Source: Enterococcus larvae
Lineage (GTDB): Bacteria > Bacillota > Bacilli > Lactobacillales > Enterococcaceae
Length of the DNA: 64,000 nucleotides
Direction: 5' to 3'
Assembly: GCF_017830045.1 (NCBI RefSeq)
Contig: NZ_JAEDXU010000001.1
Coordinates: 558,001 to 622,000 of the forward strand
The stretch's first letter is position 1. Every line of letters starts with the position of its first letter. The notes under the pieces were generated by a model. That model had not been told where the DNA came from. It did no database searches and was given only the letters and a program-made list of their open reading frames with translations. The translations under genes were made by a program, and so were the position numbers. Positions 37,776 to 46,505 of the stretch are shown here, piece by piece.

Positions 37776-39530
37776 CTATCCATTAAGTAATCCTGGTAGC
37801 TCTAACAAGCACTCTTCCAGTTTTTGAAGCAGCTGTTTTCCTTCTTCTGCCAGCTCTTGTTTTGAAGAAACAGTCAACACGATTCGATCATCAAGTATCC
37901 CATAATACAGACCGAACCCATCTTCCTCTACCGGACAAAAACCGAAGGCCTCCAATAAGTCACTTGGAATCCCTGTTGTTGAAATAAAGTTGCGTGTGAG
38001 TTTTTTTACAGGCTCTGACTCAAAAAAGTAACTTGCTTCAACTTTCTCACCAACCATTTTCTGTAGACCAAATAAATGACGCTCAACCCCTAGCCCGCTT
38101 TGACACTTGAAAATTCGCTCAGAGTGGGCAGAAACTCCCTGTAAGAATAGCTCCGCCAGTATATCTCTTTCCAGTAATTCTTCTGTGTTCAGATAGGCTT
38201 CTGCAAAACCCTTCTTCTCCTTACTCAGCGAGCGGGCACACTCTGTTCTGCCTTCATAAAAGCTGCGCATTGCCACAGGCTCATAAACTGATTCCAAACG
38301 ACCAAAAACAGCCATTTGCGCTACTGCCAAAGCCATATGGAAATAAGCATCCGGACTTACTTTCAATTCTTTGATACGATTTTTTCCAATACTCTCTATC
38401 AATCGATGGTGGATTCGATATGTCTGAGCTTCTTCCTCCACCCTCACGCGACATTCCTCTAAAGCTGTCAGCAGCTCAGGGGTAAACTGCCAGGAAAGTC
38501 TTTTTGCCAGCGTTGTCGATCCTTCTCTCCTATTGATTGGTTTCTGATCCTTGATCGCATCAAATGCCTTTGTCAATATATTCATGGTTGGTACACCATC
38601 AACTGCCGTATGCTCTACATTAAACCCAATCGATCCACTTCTTGTAATGATTGCCTGCAATGTTTTGGTAAAAATCTGATCCTGTCCATCCAACAGCATC
38701 GTTGCTATCCGTTCTTCAATAGATCCATCCTTACCATCTGTAAAGCTCAAGACAAAAAGAGCATTTTCAATCAAATCGCAATTTTGGCTATTATGTCCAA
38801 CAGCCTTCAATTGTTGATAAACGGCATATGCAGTCTTTCTTTCGACACCTGTCATATACGCCAGATTTTCTTCTCCCTTTTGAGCAATATGTTTTTCCGT
38901 CAGGATATGCTCAATTGTTTCAATAATTTTCTCCGGTGAATATTGTTTTCCTGTTGAATCAATGACCTCTAACTGATAATAATTACCCTTATTCACTACA
39001 ATCATATGTCTATTCGCTATGCTGCTTTTAAAAAAGAAATCCCTATTCTCTCCCGGATTTCTACAGCTGCCAAAAAGGTTCCCATAATAGGACATATCTA
39101 TGTTTTTCTGCTTATTCGTATATTCTAACGGGTACGTTCCTTCAGCTAAAGCAAGGTAGATCTTCGTCAACTGATAAATCAGCTGTGTCGCCTTTTCGGC
39201 ATGAGAAGCGAGATGTTCGTGCAGTTCATTTCTGATCGTCAAGCCAAAATTCGTCTCACTCTGAACACAGCCGCAACCACTCAAATAGCTTTCCTGCCAA
39301 AAGCCAGCCAACCAACTTCCCTCTGTTTCCTGCTCATGACGCTGAAGATCCTCTTGAAGCTTCTTTCCTTCCTCTGCTTCAAAACGCTCAGTAAGCTGTT
39401 GGAACTCCACCAACTCAGAGGCTGTCAGAAATGGCTCTACCCACTCTATAACCTCACTCATTGTATGTGTCAATTCCGGTATTGGCAGTTTATCCAATAA
39501 CGGCAATAAATCCTCTTTGTATTGTTTCAT
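37776..39530 (-). CDS. Choline/carnitine O-acyltransferase family protein
   Basis: 584 residues, the usual length of the family. The catalytic His is in FNVEHTAVDGVPTMNI. Upstream, a YYGNLFGSCRNPG segment (family: Y--LF-S-R-P) is present, and a C-terminal STTGIPSDLLEAFGF block corresponds to the STS/PVV region. These enzymes move acyl groups between CoA and carnitine or choline. They are common in eukaryotes and rare in bacteria. No signal peptide is seen. The gene stands alone between two terminators. Product and substrate are unproven; a detoxifying or carnitine-recycling role is possible. Confidence 0.8.
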   Translation of the reverse strand: MKQYKEDLLPLLDKLPIPELTHTMSEVIEWVEPFLTASELVEFQQLTERFEAEEGKKLQEDLQRHEQETEGSWLAGFWQESYLSGCGCVQSETNFGLTIRNELHEHLASHAEKATQLIYQLTKIYLALAEGTYPLEYTNKQKNIDMSYYGNLFGSCRNPGENRDFFFKSSIANRHMIVVNKGNYYQLEVIDSTGKQYSPEKIIETIEHILTEKHIAQKGEENLAYMTGVERKTAYAVYQQLKAVGHNSQNCDLIENALFVLSFTDGKDGSIEERIATMLLDGQDQIFTKTLQAIITRSGSIGFNVEHTAVDGVPTMNILTKAFDAIKDQKPINRREGSTTLAKRLSWQFTPELLTALEECRVRVEEEAQTYRIHHRLIESIGKNRIKELKVSPDAYFHMALAVAQMAVFGRLESVYEPVAMRSFYEGRTECARSLSKEKKGFAEAYLNTEELLERDILAELFLQGVSAHSERIFKCQSGLGVERHLFGLQKMVGEKVEASYFFESEPVKKLTRNFISTTGIPSDLLEAFGFCPVEEDGFGLYYGILDDRIVLTVSSKQELAEEGKQLLQKLEECLLELPGLLNG

Positions 39531-39623
39531 TTAACAACCTCCATTTTTGTAACCGTTTACCCGATAGTTTATTATACCTGATTCATCGTGATTAAAATAG
39601 AACTCCTTCAAAAATAAAAACCA

Positions 39624-39655
39624 CCCTCTACCCACGAATCCTCGTGAGCAGAAGG
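39624..39655 (-). terminator. Terminator of the relA-dtd operon
   Basis: A 14-pair stem (with G-U pairs on the minus strand) and a four-base loop, CCTTCTGCTCACGA/TCGTGGGTAGAGGG, followed by T-rich sequence eight bases beyond the dtd stop. Confidence 0.7.
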
Positions 39656-39662
39656 CAGTCGT

Positions 39663-40109
39663 CTATTTTTCTCTTGTATCGATCACAATTGTTACTGGTC
39701 CGTCATTTGTCAGTGTAACGTCCATGTCACCGCCAAATTCACCGGTTTCAACAGCGATTCCAGCTTCTCGAAGCTGTTGATTGAACGCTTCATATAACGG
39801 AATTGCCTGTTCAGGTCTTGCTGCTGAAATAAAGCTGGGACGATTTCCCTTTTTGGTATCCGCATATAACGTAAACTGTGAGATACTCAATATTTTCCCG
39901 TCGGCAGATTGAATATCTTCATTCATCTTTCCTTCGGAGTCTTCAAAAACACGCAGCTTACTGATTTTTCGTACCAAATACGCCACATCTTCCAATGTAT
40001 CTTCTGTATGGATTCCCAGTAAGATCATAAAGCCTGAGTCGATCTGCCCGATCATTTCCCCATCGATTTCGACCTTTGCATGAGAAACACGTTGAATCAC
40101 AGCCTTCAT
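39663..40109 (-). CDS. dtd: D-aminoacyl-tRNA deacylase
   Basis: 148 residues, full length. [17 protein letters not shown] is the family start, the [17 protein letters not shown] segment carries the conserved Thr and Ser, and the cross-subunit GP motif is [11 protein letters not shown]. It removes D-amino acids misloaded onto tRNA. It follows relA by nine bases, a conserved Firmicute pairing. Confidence 0.97.
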   Translation of the reverse strand: MKAVIQRVSHAKVEIDGEMIGQIDSGFMILLGIHTEDTLEDVAYLVRKISKLRVFEDSEGKMNEDIQSADGKILSISQFTLYADTKKGNRPSFISAARPEQAIPLYEAFNQQLREAGIAVETGEFGGDMDVTLTNDGPVTIVIDTREK

Positions 40110-40118
40110 GTTTTCCTC

Positions 40119-42332
40119 CTAGCCATTTGTACGTCGAACACTATGAACATCCGGTACATTTTTGATTTTATCGACAATCGTCTTCAAATGAGACAGATTC
40201 TGAATTTTTACAGTAATATGGATCACAGCCATTTTATCCTTAGTCGGCTTCGCTTCCACACTTACAAGGTTCTTGGTCATAGTGCTGACAGCCAACAACA
40301 CATCATTCAGCAGTCCGCTGCGATTGTACCCATAAATTTCCAGATCAGCATCATACTCTTGTTTAATATTATTAGTGTCTTCCCACTCTACCTCAATCAT
40401 TCGCTCTGCAAGCTCTTCTTGGTGCTGCACATTCGGACAATCCGCTCGGTGAATAGAAACACCGCGACCTTTCGTGATATACCCGACGATTTTATCTCCC
40501 GGCACCGGATTACAACAGCGGCTTAAGCGAACCAAAAGGTTATCGATCCCTTGGATGACGATCCCGCCTTCATGGCGAACTTTGACCTTTTCGGATTCCT
40601 TTTTGACAGGCTGGCTCATCAATTCTTCCGCTTCTTGCTTCTGACGTTCCAACTCCTGTTCTTTTCGTTCTTTCTCAGTCAAGCGATTTGAAACAACTTG
40701 TGCGCTGATTTCTCCATATCCTACAGCAGCATATAGATCATCCTCTGTCTGATAGTTGAAGCGTTCAATTGCTTCAGCGATTTTTGACTTGCTTAAAAAT
40801 TCCTTTGGTGTAAAACCATGCTCAGTTAAAAACTTACTGATGGCATCATGCCCCTTGATAATATTAACTTCTCTATCTTGGACCTTAAAGAAACGTTTGA
40901 TTTTGTTTCTGGCTTTGCTTGTTTTTACCATCTTCAGCCAGTCACGACTTGGTCCAAAGGAATTTGGAGACGTCAGAACCTCGATGATATCTCCATTTTT
41001 CAACGTATAATCCAACTGGACCATTTTCCCATTGACCTTGGCACCTGTCGTTTTATTTCCAATTTCCGTATGCACGCTGTAGGCAAAATCAAGTGGTCCT
41101 GATCCCTTCGGCAACTCGGTCACATCGCCTGTTGGTGTAAACACATATACTTTATCACTAAAAATATCGCCTTTGACACTCTCCATAAAGTCTGAAGCAT
41201 CGAAGCTTTCATCCTGAAGCTCCAAAATTTCGTGGAACCAGCTCAGTTGTCTACTGTCTTCATCCTCTTCAACCTTATCTGTCTTACCTTCTTTATACGC
41301 CCAATGCGCAGCAACCCCGAATTCAGCGATTTGATGCATCTCATGTGTTCTGATCTGCACTTCTACAGGGTTTCCTTTTGGTCCAATGACCGTAGTATGG
41401 ATCGATTGGTACATGTTGGCTTTCGGCATGGCAATATAATCCTTGAAGCGTCCGGGCATTGGTGTCCATTTCGTGTGGATCGCACCTAACACCGCATAAC
41501 AATCCTTGATTGAATCAACGATCACTCGAATCGCAAGCAAATCATAAATCTCTGTAAACTGCTTTTTCTGATCCTTCATTTTCCGATAGATCGAATAAAT
41601 ATGTTTGGGTCTGCCGTATATTTCTGCATAGATTTCCAGATCTTCGGTAGCCTTTTTGATATCACCTACCGCTTCTGTGATGTATTCTTCCCGCTCTTCT
41701 CTTTTCGTCTGCATCAAATGGACGATTCGATAGTATTGCTTCGGGTTGATATAGCGTAATGCTGTATCCTCCAGTTCCCATTTGATTCTGCTCATCCCTA
41801 AGCGATGAGCAAGCGGTGCATAGATTTCCAAAGTTTCCTGTGCAATTCGACGCTGCTTGTCATCACGCAGATGCTTCAACGTACGCATATTGTGGAGTCT
41901 ATCAGCTAGCTTCACCATGATGACACGTAAATCCTGGGCCATTGCCAGCAGCATCTTCCGGTGATTCTCAGCTAACTGTTCTTCATGAGATTTATACTTG
42001 ATTTTCCCAAGCTTTGTTACTCCATCGACCAGCATGGCAACATCTTCACCGAAATCATTTTTCAGATCTTCTAAGGTCACTTCTGTATCTTCTACAACAT
42101 CATGAAGAAATCCAGTCGCTACCGTATGAGGGTCCATATGAAGCTCTGCAAGGATACCCGCTACTTGGATTGGATGGATGATGTACGGCTCTCCTGATTT
42201 TCTGACTTGTCCCTCATGCGCTCTTTCAGCATATTTATAGGCCTTTGCAACAAAAGCCGTATGTTCCTTCGACATATACTTCGATACGATCCCGATGACT
42301 TCAGGACCCGTTAAAATATCTTCCTTTGGCAA
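40119..42332 (-). CDS. relA: Bifunctional (p)ppGpp synthetase/hydrolase (long RSH)
   Basis: 737 residues. The hydrolase domain has GFLHDVVEDTEV (HDxxED) and the synthetase has PGRFKDYIAMPKANMYQSIHT. RFKD in place of ExDD is the bifunctional (Rel/SpoT) form. TGS (VYVFTPTGDVTELPKGSGPLDFAY, in part) and ACT domains follow. TTG 42332 is preferred as start: it gives MPKED and has AAAGGAG eight bases upstream, whereas the GTG at 42341 directly abuts that site. It makes and degrades the stringent alarmone. It is co-transcribed with dtd and preceded by an unusual leader. Confidence 0.95.
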   Translation of the reverse strand: MPKEDILTGPEVIGIVSKYMSKEHTAFVAKAYKYAERAHEGQVRKSGEPYIIHPIQVAGILAELHMDPHTVATGFLHDVVEDTEVTLEDLKNDFGEDVAMLVDGVTKLGKIKYKSHEEQLAENHRKMLLAMAQDLRVIMVKLADRLHNMRTLKHLRDDKQRRIAQETLEIYAPLAHRLGMSRIKWELEDTALRYINPKQYYRIVHLMQTKREEREEYITEAVGDIKKATEDLEIYAEIYGRPKHIYSIYRKMKDQKKQFTEIYDLLAIRVIVDSIKDCYAVLGAIHTKWTPMPGRFKDYIAMPKANMYQSIHTTVIGPKGNPVEVQIRTHEMHQIAEFGVAAHWAYKEGKTDKVEEDEDSRQLSWFHEILELQDESFDASDFMESVKGDIFSDKVYVFTPTGDVTELPKGSGPLDFAYSVHTEIGNKTTGAKVNGKMVQLDYTLKNGDIIEVLTSPNSFGPSRDWLKMVKTSKARNKIKRFFKVQDREVNIIKGHDAISKFLTEHGFTPKEFLSKSKIAEAIERFNYQTEDDLYAAVGYGEISAQVVSNRLTEKERKEQELERQKQEAEELMSQPVKKESEKVKVRHEGGIVIQGIDNLLVRLSRCCNPVPGDKIVGYITKGRGVSIHRADCPNVQHQEELAERMIEVEWEDTNNIKQEYDADLEIYGYNRSGLLNDVLLAVSTMTKNLVSVEAKPTKDKMAVIHITVKIQNLSHLKTIVDKIKNVPDVHSVRRTNG

Positions 42333-42339
42333 AATTCTC

Positions 42340-42612
42340 ACTCCTTTATAACTGGGGAGGAATCAGGTCAAAGTTTTCCCTGATTCTTCATTTTGGTGGT
42401 CCGTTAGCCATTGCTTCTAGAGGTTCCTACACTAGAGTAATGGTACTCCTTTATTACTTTGGAGGAAACCGGTCAGGTAACTTCCCGATTTCTTCATTTT
42501 GGTGGTCCGTTAGCCATTACTTCTAGAGGTTCCTACACTAGAGTAATGGTACTCCTTTATTGCTGGGGAGGAAACCGGTCAAATTTTTTCTGATTCTTCA
42601 TTCCCTTGATTC
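42340..42612 (-). repeat. Tandem repeat of 105-106 bp in the relA leader, about 2.6 copies
   Basis: Copies start at 42340, 42445 and 42551. The first two are full length and share long identical blocks; the third is cut near 42612. Each carries on the minus strand an AAAGGAG ribosome site, a short frame starting ATGAAG, a small hairpin, and (in the two full copies) a 12-13 bp hairpin formed by CCATTACT...AGTAATGG around 42408-42443 and 42514-42549. The last AAAGGAG serves relA itself. Confidence 0.9.
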
Positions 42613-42691
42613 GTTATCCTCTACTTCTATCGCAACTTCTTCAATATGTACAAAAACGATTTATCGAAAAAATGATTTTTGATAAAAAAGA

Positions 42692-42719
42692 AAAGTACTA
42701 CTTGAAGCAGCAGCACTTT
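42692..42719 (-). terminator. Terminator-like hairpin at the start of the relA leader
   Basis: An 11-pair stem with G-U pairs, AAAGTGCTGCT/AGTAGTACTTT on the minus strand, and a six-base loop, followed by TCTTTTTT. It may end the DeoC-like transcript or attenuate transcription begun at the promoter 15 bases upstream. Confidence 0.6.
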
Positions 42720-42729
42720 CAACACTTTT

Positions 42730-42757
42730 ATTATACCTGAAATTCTCAGATTTTCAA
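42730..42757 (-). promoter_or_regulatory. Probable relA promoter
   Basis: Minus strand: TTGAAA, 16-base spacer, TATAAT. The start near 42723 would give a leader of about 390 bases that contains both the terminator-like hairpin and the tandem repeats. Confidence 0.6.
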
Positions 42758-42775
42758 TTCCTTGATTTCAACGGC

Positions 42776-43411
42776 TCAATCAAATAAAGGCAGGATTTCT
42801 CTAGGATTGTTTACACCGATCGTATTCGCTCCGCCTTGAAGTAAAATCTCCATCTCCAACAAGGTTGGCGAATCGACGTTGAGTTGTATGTGAAGCGGTC
42901 TTTCTTTTACAGCTCTGAATATTCCTGTGTAAAATAGAGCTTTTTCCACAGATAGAGCATAACCCAATGAAAGAACCTTGACATTCACTCTGCTCATTTG
43001 AAAGGCAATTTTACCTCGTTCCTCTTCGGTCATTTCCTCTATGTCTATAAAGAATCCCAAAGCTCCTTTTCCAAAAGCCAACGGCGCCAGCATTTGATAA
43101 GTCTGCTTGATTACTGCCAGGTTTTCCAAAGTAGCGGTAATATGAACCTCTGTAGCACCATTCTTATACAGCTCACCAGTTTCAAATGCTTGCTTTCCTA
43201 ACGTACCCGCACCTAATGGATAGTCCGCGATACTGCCAACATGAATAGCTGTTCCTGATAAAAGCTGTTTTACTCTTGCCACGTTACATGGAAGAACAAT
43301 GACCATCCGCACCTGATAATTCCGTATAAATAATATTTCTTCCTTCAACTGTTGATCTGTCATAGTTGGGTCCAACAGCATCACAGATATTCGATTCAAA
43401 TCTATCCCCAT
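42776..43411 (-). CDS. DeoC-like (deoxyribose-phosphate-aldolase family) protein
   Basis: 211 residues with a TIM-barrel pattern. VGSIADYPLGAGTLGKQAFETGELYKNGATEVHI, quoted only in part here as ADYPLGAGTLGK and KNGATEVHI, resembles the DeoC phosphate/acid region (FP-G, ---GA-EID). A VKVLSLGY strand may hold the Schiff-base Lys, although the family KTSTGF motif is not kept. True DeoC enzymes cleave deoxyribose 5-phosphate. It starts ten bases after rsmE, so the two are probably one operon. Activity is unproven. Confidence 0.65.
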   Translation of the reverse strand: MGIDLNRISVMLLDPTMTDQQLKEEILFIRNYQVRMVIVLPCNVARVKQLLSGTAIHVGSIADYPLGAGTLGKQAFETGELYKNGATEVHITATLENLAVIKQTYQMLAPLAFGKGALGFFIDIEEMTEEERGKIAFQMSRVNVKVLSLGYALSVEKALFYTGIFRAVKERPLHIQLNVDSPTLLEMEILLQGGANTIGVNNPREILPLFD

Positions 43412-43420
43412 AACAACCCC

Positions 43421-44173
43421 CTATAACAACATTTCCAATTGATAACTCACAGCACTCAACGCATACAGTGGTGCAGTTTCTGCCCGTAAAATACGCGGAC
43501 CAAGTCCACAACTGACTCCTCCATTTTCTTTAAACACATCTATTTCCTCCGGAGCAAATCCTCCTTCAGGACCAAAAATGATCAATAAATTCCCACCGGG
43601 TTTTAACGTTTTCAAGGTTTCTGCAAGCAGACTCTGCTCCCCTTGCTTTGCTGATTCTTCATAAGCAATAAGAACCTTCTCATAAGTAGAAAAACTATCG
43701 ATCAGTTCTTGCTCTTTCTCCAATAAACGGACTTCAGGCATCAACTGGCGATGAGACTGCTCTGCTGCTTCCTGAGCAATTTTCTCCAGACGTTTCACCT
43801 TGTTTCCACGCTTTTTATGATCCCATTTCACAATCGAATTTTTAGCTGGAAATCCGATAAAACCATGACCGCCAAGCTCTGTTCCTTTTTGTATGATCCA
43901 CTCCAGCTTGTCCCCTTTCGGCAAACCGCAGGCAATCGTCACATTAACAGGAAGCTCCTTATCTCCGTCTTCCTTGGAGAGCTCTCGAATCAGTACCTCC
44001 TGTTCATCAATAGAACTGATTTCACCTAGAATCACCACACCATTATCAAAAACCAAAAACAACTGATCCTCCGGCTTCATCCGCATCACACGAACGATAT
44101 GGTGGTAATTCTCTCCTGCAACAGAATATTCTGATTTAGCTTCATATGTTTCCTTTATAAAATAACGCTGCAT
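43421..44173 (-). CDS. rsmE: 16S rRNA (uracil-1498-N3)-methyltransferase
   Basis: 250 residues. The N-terminal PUA-like part and the SPOUT knot are seen. The knot motifs are KLEWIIQKGTELG, LLIIFGPEGGFAPEEID and GLGPRILRAETAPLYAL, the SAM-binding trefoil. It methylates U1498 of 16S rRNA. It directly follows prmA (two bases between), a conserved order in Firmicutes. Confidence 0.96.
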   Translation of the reverse strand: MQRYFIKETYEAKSEYSVAGENYHHIVRVMRMKPEDQLFLVFDNGVVILGEISSIDEQEVLIRELSKEDGDKELPVNVTIACGLPKGDKLEWIIQKGTELGGHGFIGFPAKNSIVKWDHKKRGNKVKRLEKIAQEAAEQSHRQLMPEVRLLEKEQELIDSFSTYEKVLIAYEESAKQGEQSLLAETLKTLKPGGNLLIIFGPEGGFAPEEIDVFKENGGVSCGLGPRILRAETAPLYALSAVSYQLEMLL

Positions 44174-44174
44174 C

Positions 44175-45122
44175 TTACTCGTCCTCTGATTTTTTTAATA
44201 TGATTGCATACCAGTCGCCTTGCTGAAAAATCTGATCGACAATAAATCCTGTTTCTGTCATCTTGGCAAGTACCATGTCTTTCTTTTCATGAATGATTCC
44301 TGAAACAATAAATGTCCCTTTTTCCTTAAGCAACCGATATGCGTCTTTGATCATCAAAACAATAATATCTGCCAAAATATTGGCAACGATCACATCTGCT
44401 TCAATAGCAACATTCGTCAACAGATTGTTCGCAGACACCTGAACATCTGCTGCAACTGGATTCATGGCCATGTTTTCTTTTGCCGCCGTCACTGCCACTT
44501 CATCAAGATCGAAGGCATGAACAGCTTCAGCTCCCAAATATTTCCCAGCAATACTCAATACGCCTGATCCGGTCCCTACATCAAGAAGCGTCTCTCCACC
44601 TCTCAACACTGTCTCCATCGCTTGTAAAGTCAAGCGAGTGGTTGGATGTGTTCCTGTCCCAAATGCCATTCCAGGATCTAAAGTGATGATGCTTTCATCT
44701 TTATTCACAGCCTCATATTTTTCCCAACTTGGTACGATCGTCAAATAACGCGTCACTCTTACCGGATGATAATATTTTTTCCAGGCAGTCGCCCAGTCAT
44801 TTTCGGCAACCTCACTAACAGTTATCTCATTTTTTCCAATCATCAAGCCGAATTCCGGTAATCGAGCAATCTCTTCTTTGATAAAGGGAAGGATTTCCGG
44901 TAAAAATGTCGTCTCAGGAAAATATGCCATAACCAACGCGCCATCCTTGATATGAGTAAACTGGTCCTTATCCAGGATTTCTCCATATCGATCACTTTCA
45001 AAATTATCTACATCTAGTGAATCTTCGATCGCCACACCGCTAGCTCCTGCTTCCATCATGATATTGGAAACTGCTTCAACTGCTTCGCTGGCTGTTTCAA
45101 CTTTTACTTCAGTCCATTTCAT
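44175..45122 (-). CDS. prmA: Ribosomal protein L11 methyltransferase
   Basis: 315 residues. Motif I is LDVGTGSGVLSIAG, the acidic motif II is AFDLDEVAV and VANILADIIV contains the NPPY-like N-I-L-A motif of PrmA. The N-terminal substrate arm is present. It trimethylates L11 with SAM in the cytosol. It sits between the DUF3013 gene and rsmE in one minus-strand run. Confidence 0.96.
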   Translation of the reverse strand: MKWTEVKVETASEAVEAVSNIMMEAGASGVAIEDSLDVDNFESDRYGEILDKDQFTHIKDGALVMAYFPETTFLPEILPFIKEEIARLPEFGLMIGKNEITVSEVAENDWATAWKKYYHPVRVTRYLTIVPSWEKYEAVNKDESIITLDPGMAFGTGTHPTTRLTLQAMETVLRGGETLLDVGTGSGVLSIAGKYLGAEAVHAFDLDEVAVTAAKENMAMNPVAADVQVSANNLLTNVAIEADVIVANILADIIVLMIKDAYRLLKEKGTFIVSGIIHEKKDMVLAKMTETGFIVDQIFQQGDWYAIILKKSEDE

Positions 45123-45138
45123 CTTCTATACCGCCTTC

Positions 45139-45630
45139 TTAATAACTAGGATAAGGTAGATACGGATCATTTTCTGAAGCCGCATGTTCCACTGCCTGAT
45201 TGAATTTTTCTGTTTCCCAAACGAGCTCAAAGCTGTCCTTTTCCGGGTCGGTCAGAAAGTCAAACAGTTCATCCTGTCCATCGATCAAGACCTCATTCAA
45301 ATAAGACAGCATACCATCGATCACTGATTTATGCAGTCCCTTTTTCCCATCAAAAGGAATAATCGCTAAGTAGTCCTCTGGATCTGGCTGCTGTTTCGTC
45401 TTTTGCTCATTATAAAAGATCACACCATCTTCAAACTCGATCACTTCTTCTTCTGACAAAACACCCTCAGCATCATCGATTGCTTCTCCATCCTTGTTTT
45501 CTGCAAATAACCGCACGATGACCTCGATCGTATGATTACGAGTATCCCAATCAATTGCTGTATCAAACTCGCTGATTTTTTCATTAAGCTGTTTGTCTAA
45601 ATAATCTAGTATTGTTTCTTTTTTCATCAT
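45139..45630 (-). CDS. DUF3013-family protein
   Basis: 163 residues, acidic. The start is ATG 45630, which overlaps the glycosylase stop (ATGA). The NHTIEVIVRLFAENKDG strand pattern and the YLAIIPFDGKKGL block fit the lactic-acid-bacterial DUF3013 family found beside prmA. No catalytic motif or signal peptide was recognised, so the role is unknown. Confidence 0.75.
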   Translation of the reverse strand: MMKKETILDYLDKQLNEKISEFDTAIDWDTRNHTIEVIVRLFAENKDGEAIDDAEGVLSEEEVIEFEDGVIFYNEQKTKQQPDPEDYLAIIPFDGKKGLHKSVIDGMLSYLNEVLIDGQDELFDFLTDPEKDSFELVWETEKFNQAVEHAASENDPYLPYPSY

Positions 45631-46262
45631 TGACCTTCCTTCCAACCGAATGAATGCTTATCGATTTCACTTTTTCTCTGTAAAGATATATATGGGTTCC
45701 CTGCTACTGCATACCGTAAAGGCTTCTCCGTCCAGATTCCCTTATTCGGGATACCGATCCGAGGCAGCGCAAGAATTTTTTTTGGATGCTTTCTTTTCTC
45801 AGGAACCAGATGCAGCGAGCTGTTGAAAATAGACTGTCCGTACAGATCCCTTTCGATTCCTAAAGCCGCAACTAATTTCCCCGGACCATTGGATAGATCC
45901 AATCCAGCTTTTCCGCCACGTCTTCTCGACATCTCTTCAAGACCTTTGACTGGTTGAAGCCCTCGAATCATGACCCCTTGCGGATGCCCTTTCTCACCAG
46001 TTACCATATTCAAAATCAAATGCGTATGCATCGTATATAGATAAATCGTTCCGGGGATATCATACATCGCCTTCAAGCGTGGTGTGTCCCTCATTCCAAA
46101 GCTGTGCGCCGCTTCATCCTCCGGTCCCAAATAGGCCTCTGCATCAACAATATAGCCAGCCAGAAGCCCTTCTTCTGTCTCATGCTCAAGATACATGCCA
46201 AGAAGATATTGGGCGATTTCTTCCGTTTTATGATTTCTAAAATAATTGATCAATTCATTCAT
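45627..46262 (-). CDS. 3-methyladenine DNA glycosylase (AAG/MPG family)
   Basis: 211 residues. The family fold is indicated by IVDAEAYLGPEDEAAHSFGM, where the Glu activates the water and DEAAHS is typical. TIYLYTMHTHLILNMVTG follows, and RGLQPVKGLEEM appears further on. It flips and removes alkylated adenine and hypoxanthine from DNA. It is first of the glycosylase-DUF3013-prmA-rsmE-DeoC-like run. Confidence 0.92.
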   Translation of the reverse strand: MNELINYFRNHKTEEIAQYLLGMYLEHETEEGLLAGYIVDAEAYLGPEDEAAHSFGMRDTPRLKAMYDIPGTIYLYTMHTHLILNMVTGEKGHPQGVMIRGLQPVKGLEEMSRRRGGKAGLDLSNGPGKLVAALGIERDLYGQSIFNSSLHLVPEKRKHPKKILALPRIGIPNKGIWTEKPLRYAVAGNPYISLQRKSEIDKHSFGWKEGQ

Positions 46263-46505
46263 TTTCTACCACTCTCTATCATACACAATCCTCAGCAAAT
46301 AAGCCATGAAAACAGCATGTTTATCAACGTTTTGAACGCATTAAATCATTCCGCACATGATTCGGCAAGTTTTTGCTGTGTCATTAAATTTTCTTTTACA
46401 TTGTATCATATTTGCAAATACGAATATATGTTCTTTTACAAAAACATGGTATACTGAAGAAAAGTACATTTATTAGGAATATTTCCTATATGAAAGGATT
46501 GTATC

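Noticed and set aside
42396-42510. T-box-like GGTGGTCCG string in the relA repeats
   Set aside because: It is on the plus strand with no plus-strand gene downstream and does not match the AGGGTGGNACC core.
42326-42526. 66-codon plus frame in the relA tandem repeats
   Set aside because: The apparent repeated residues come from the DNA repeat; no ribosome site and antisense to the relA leader.
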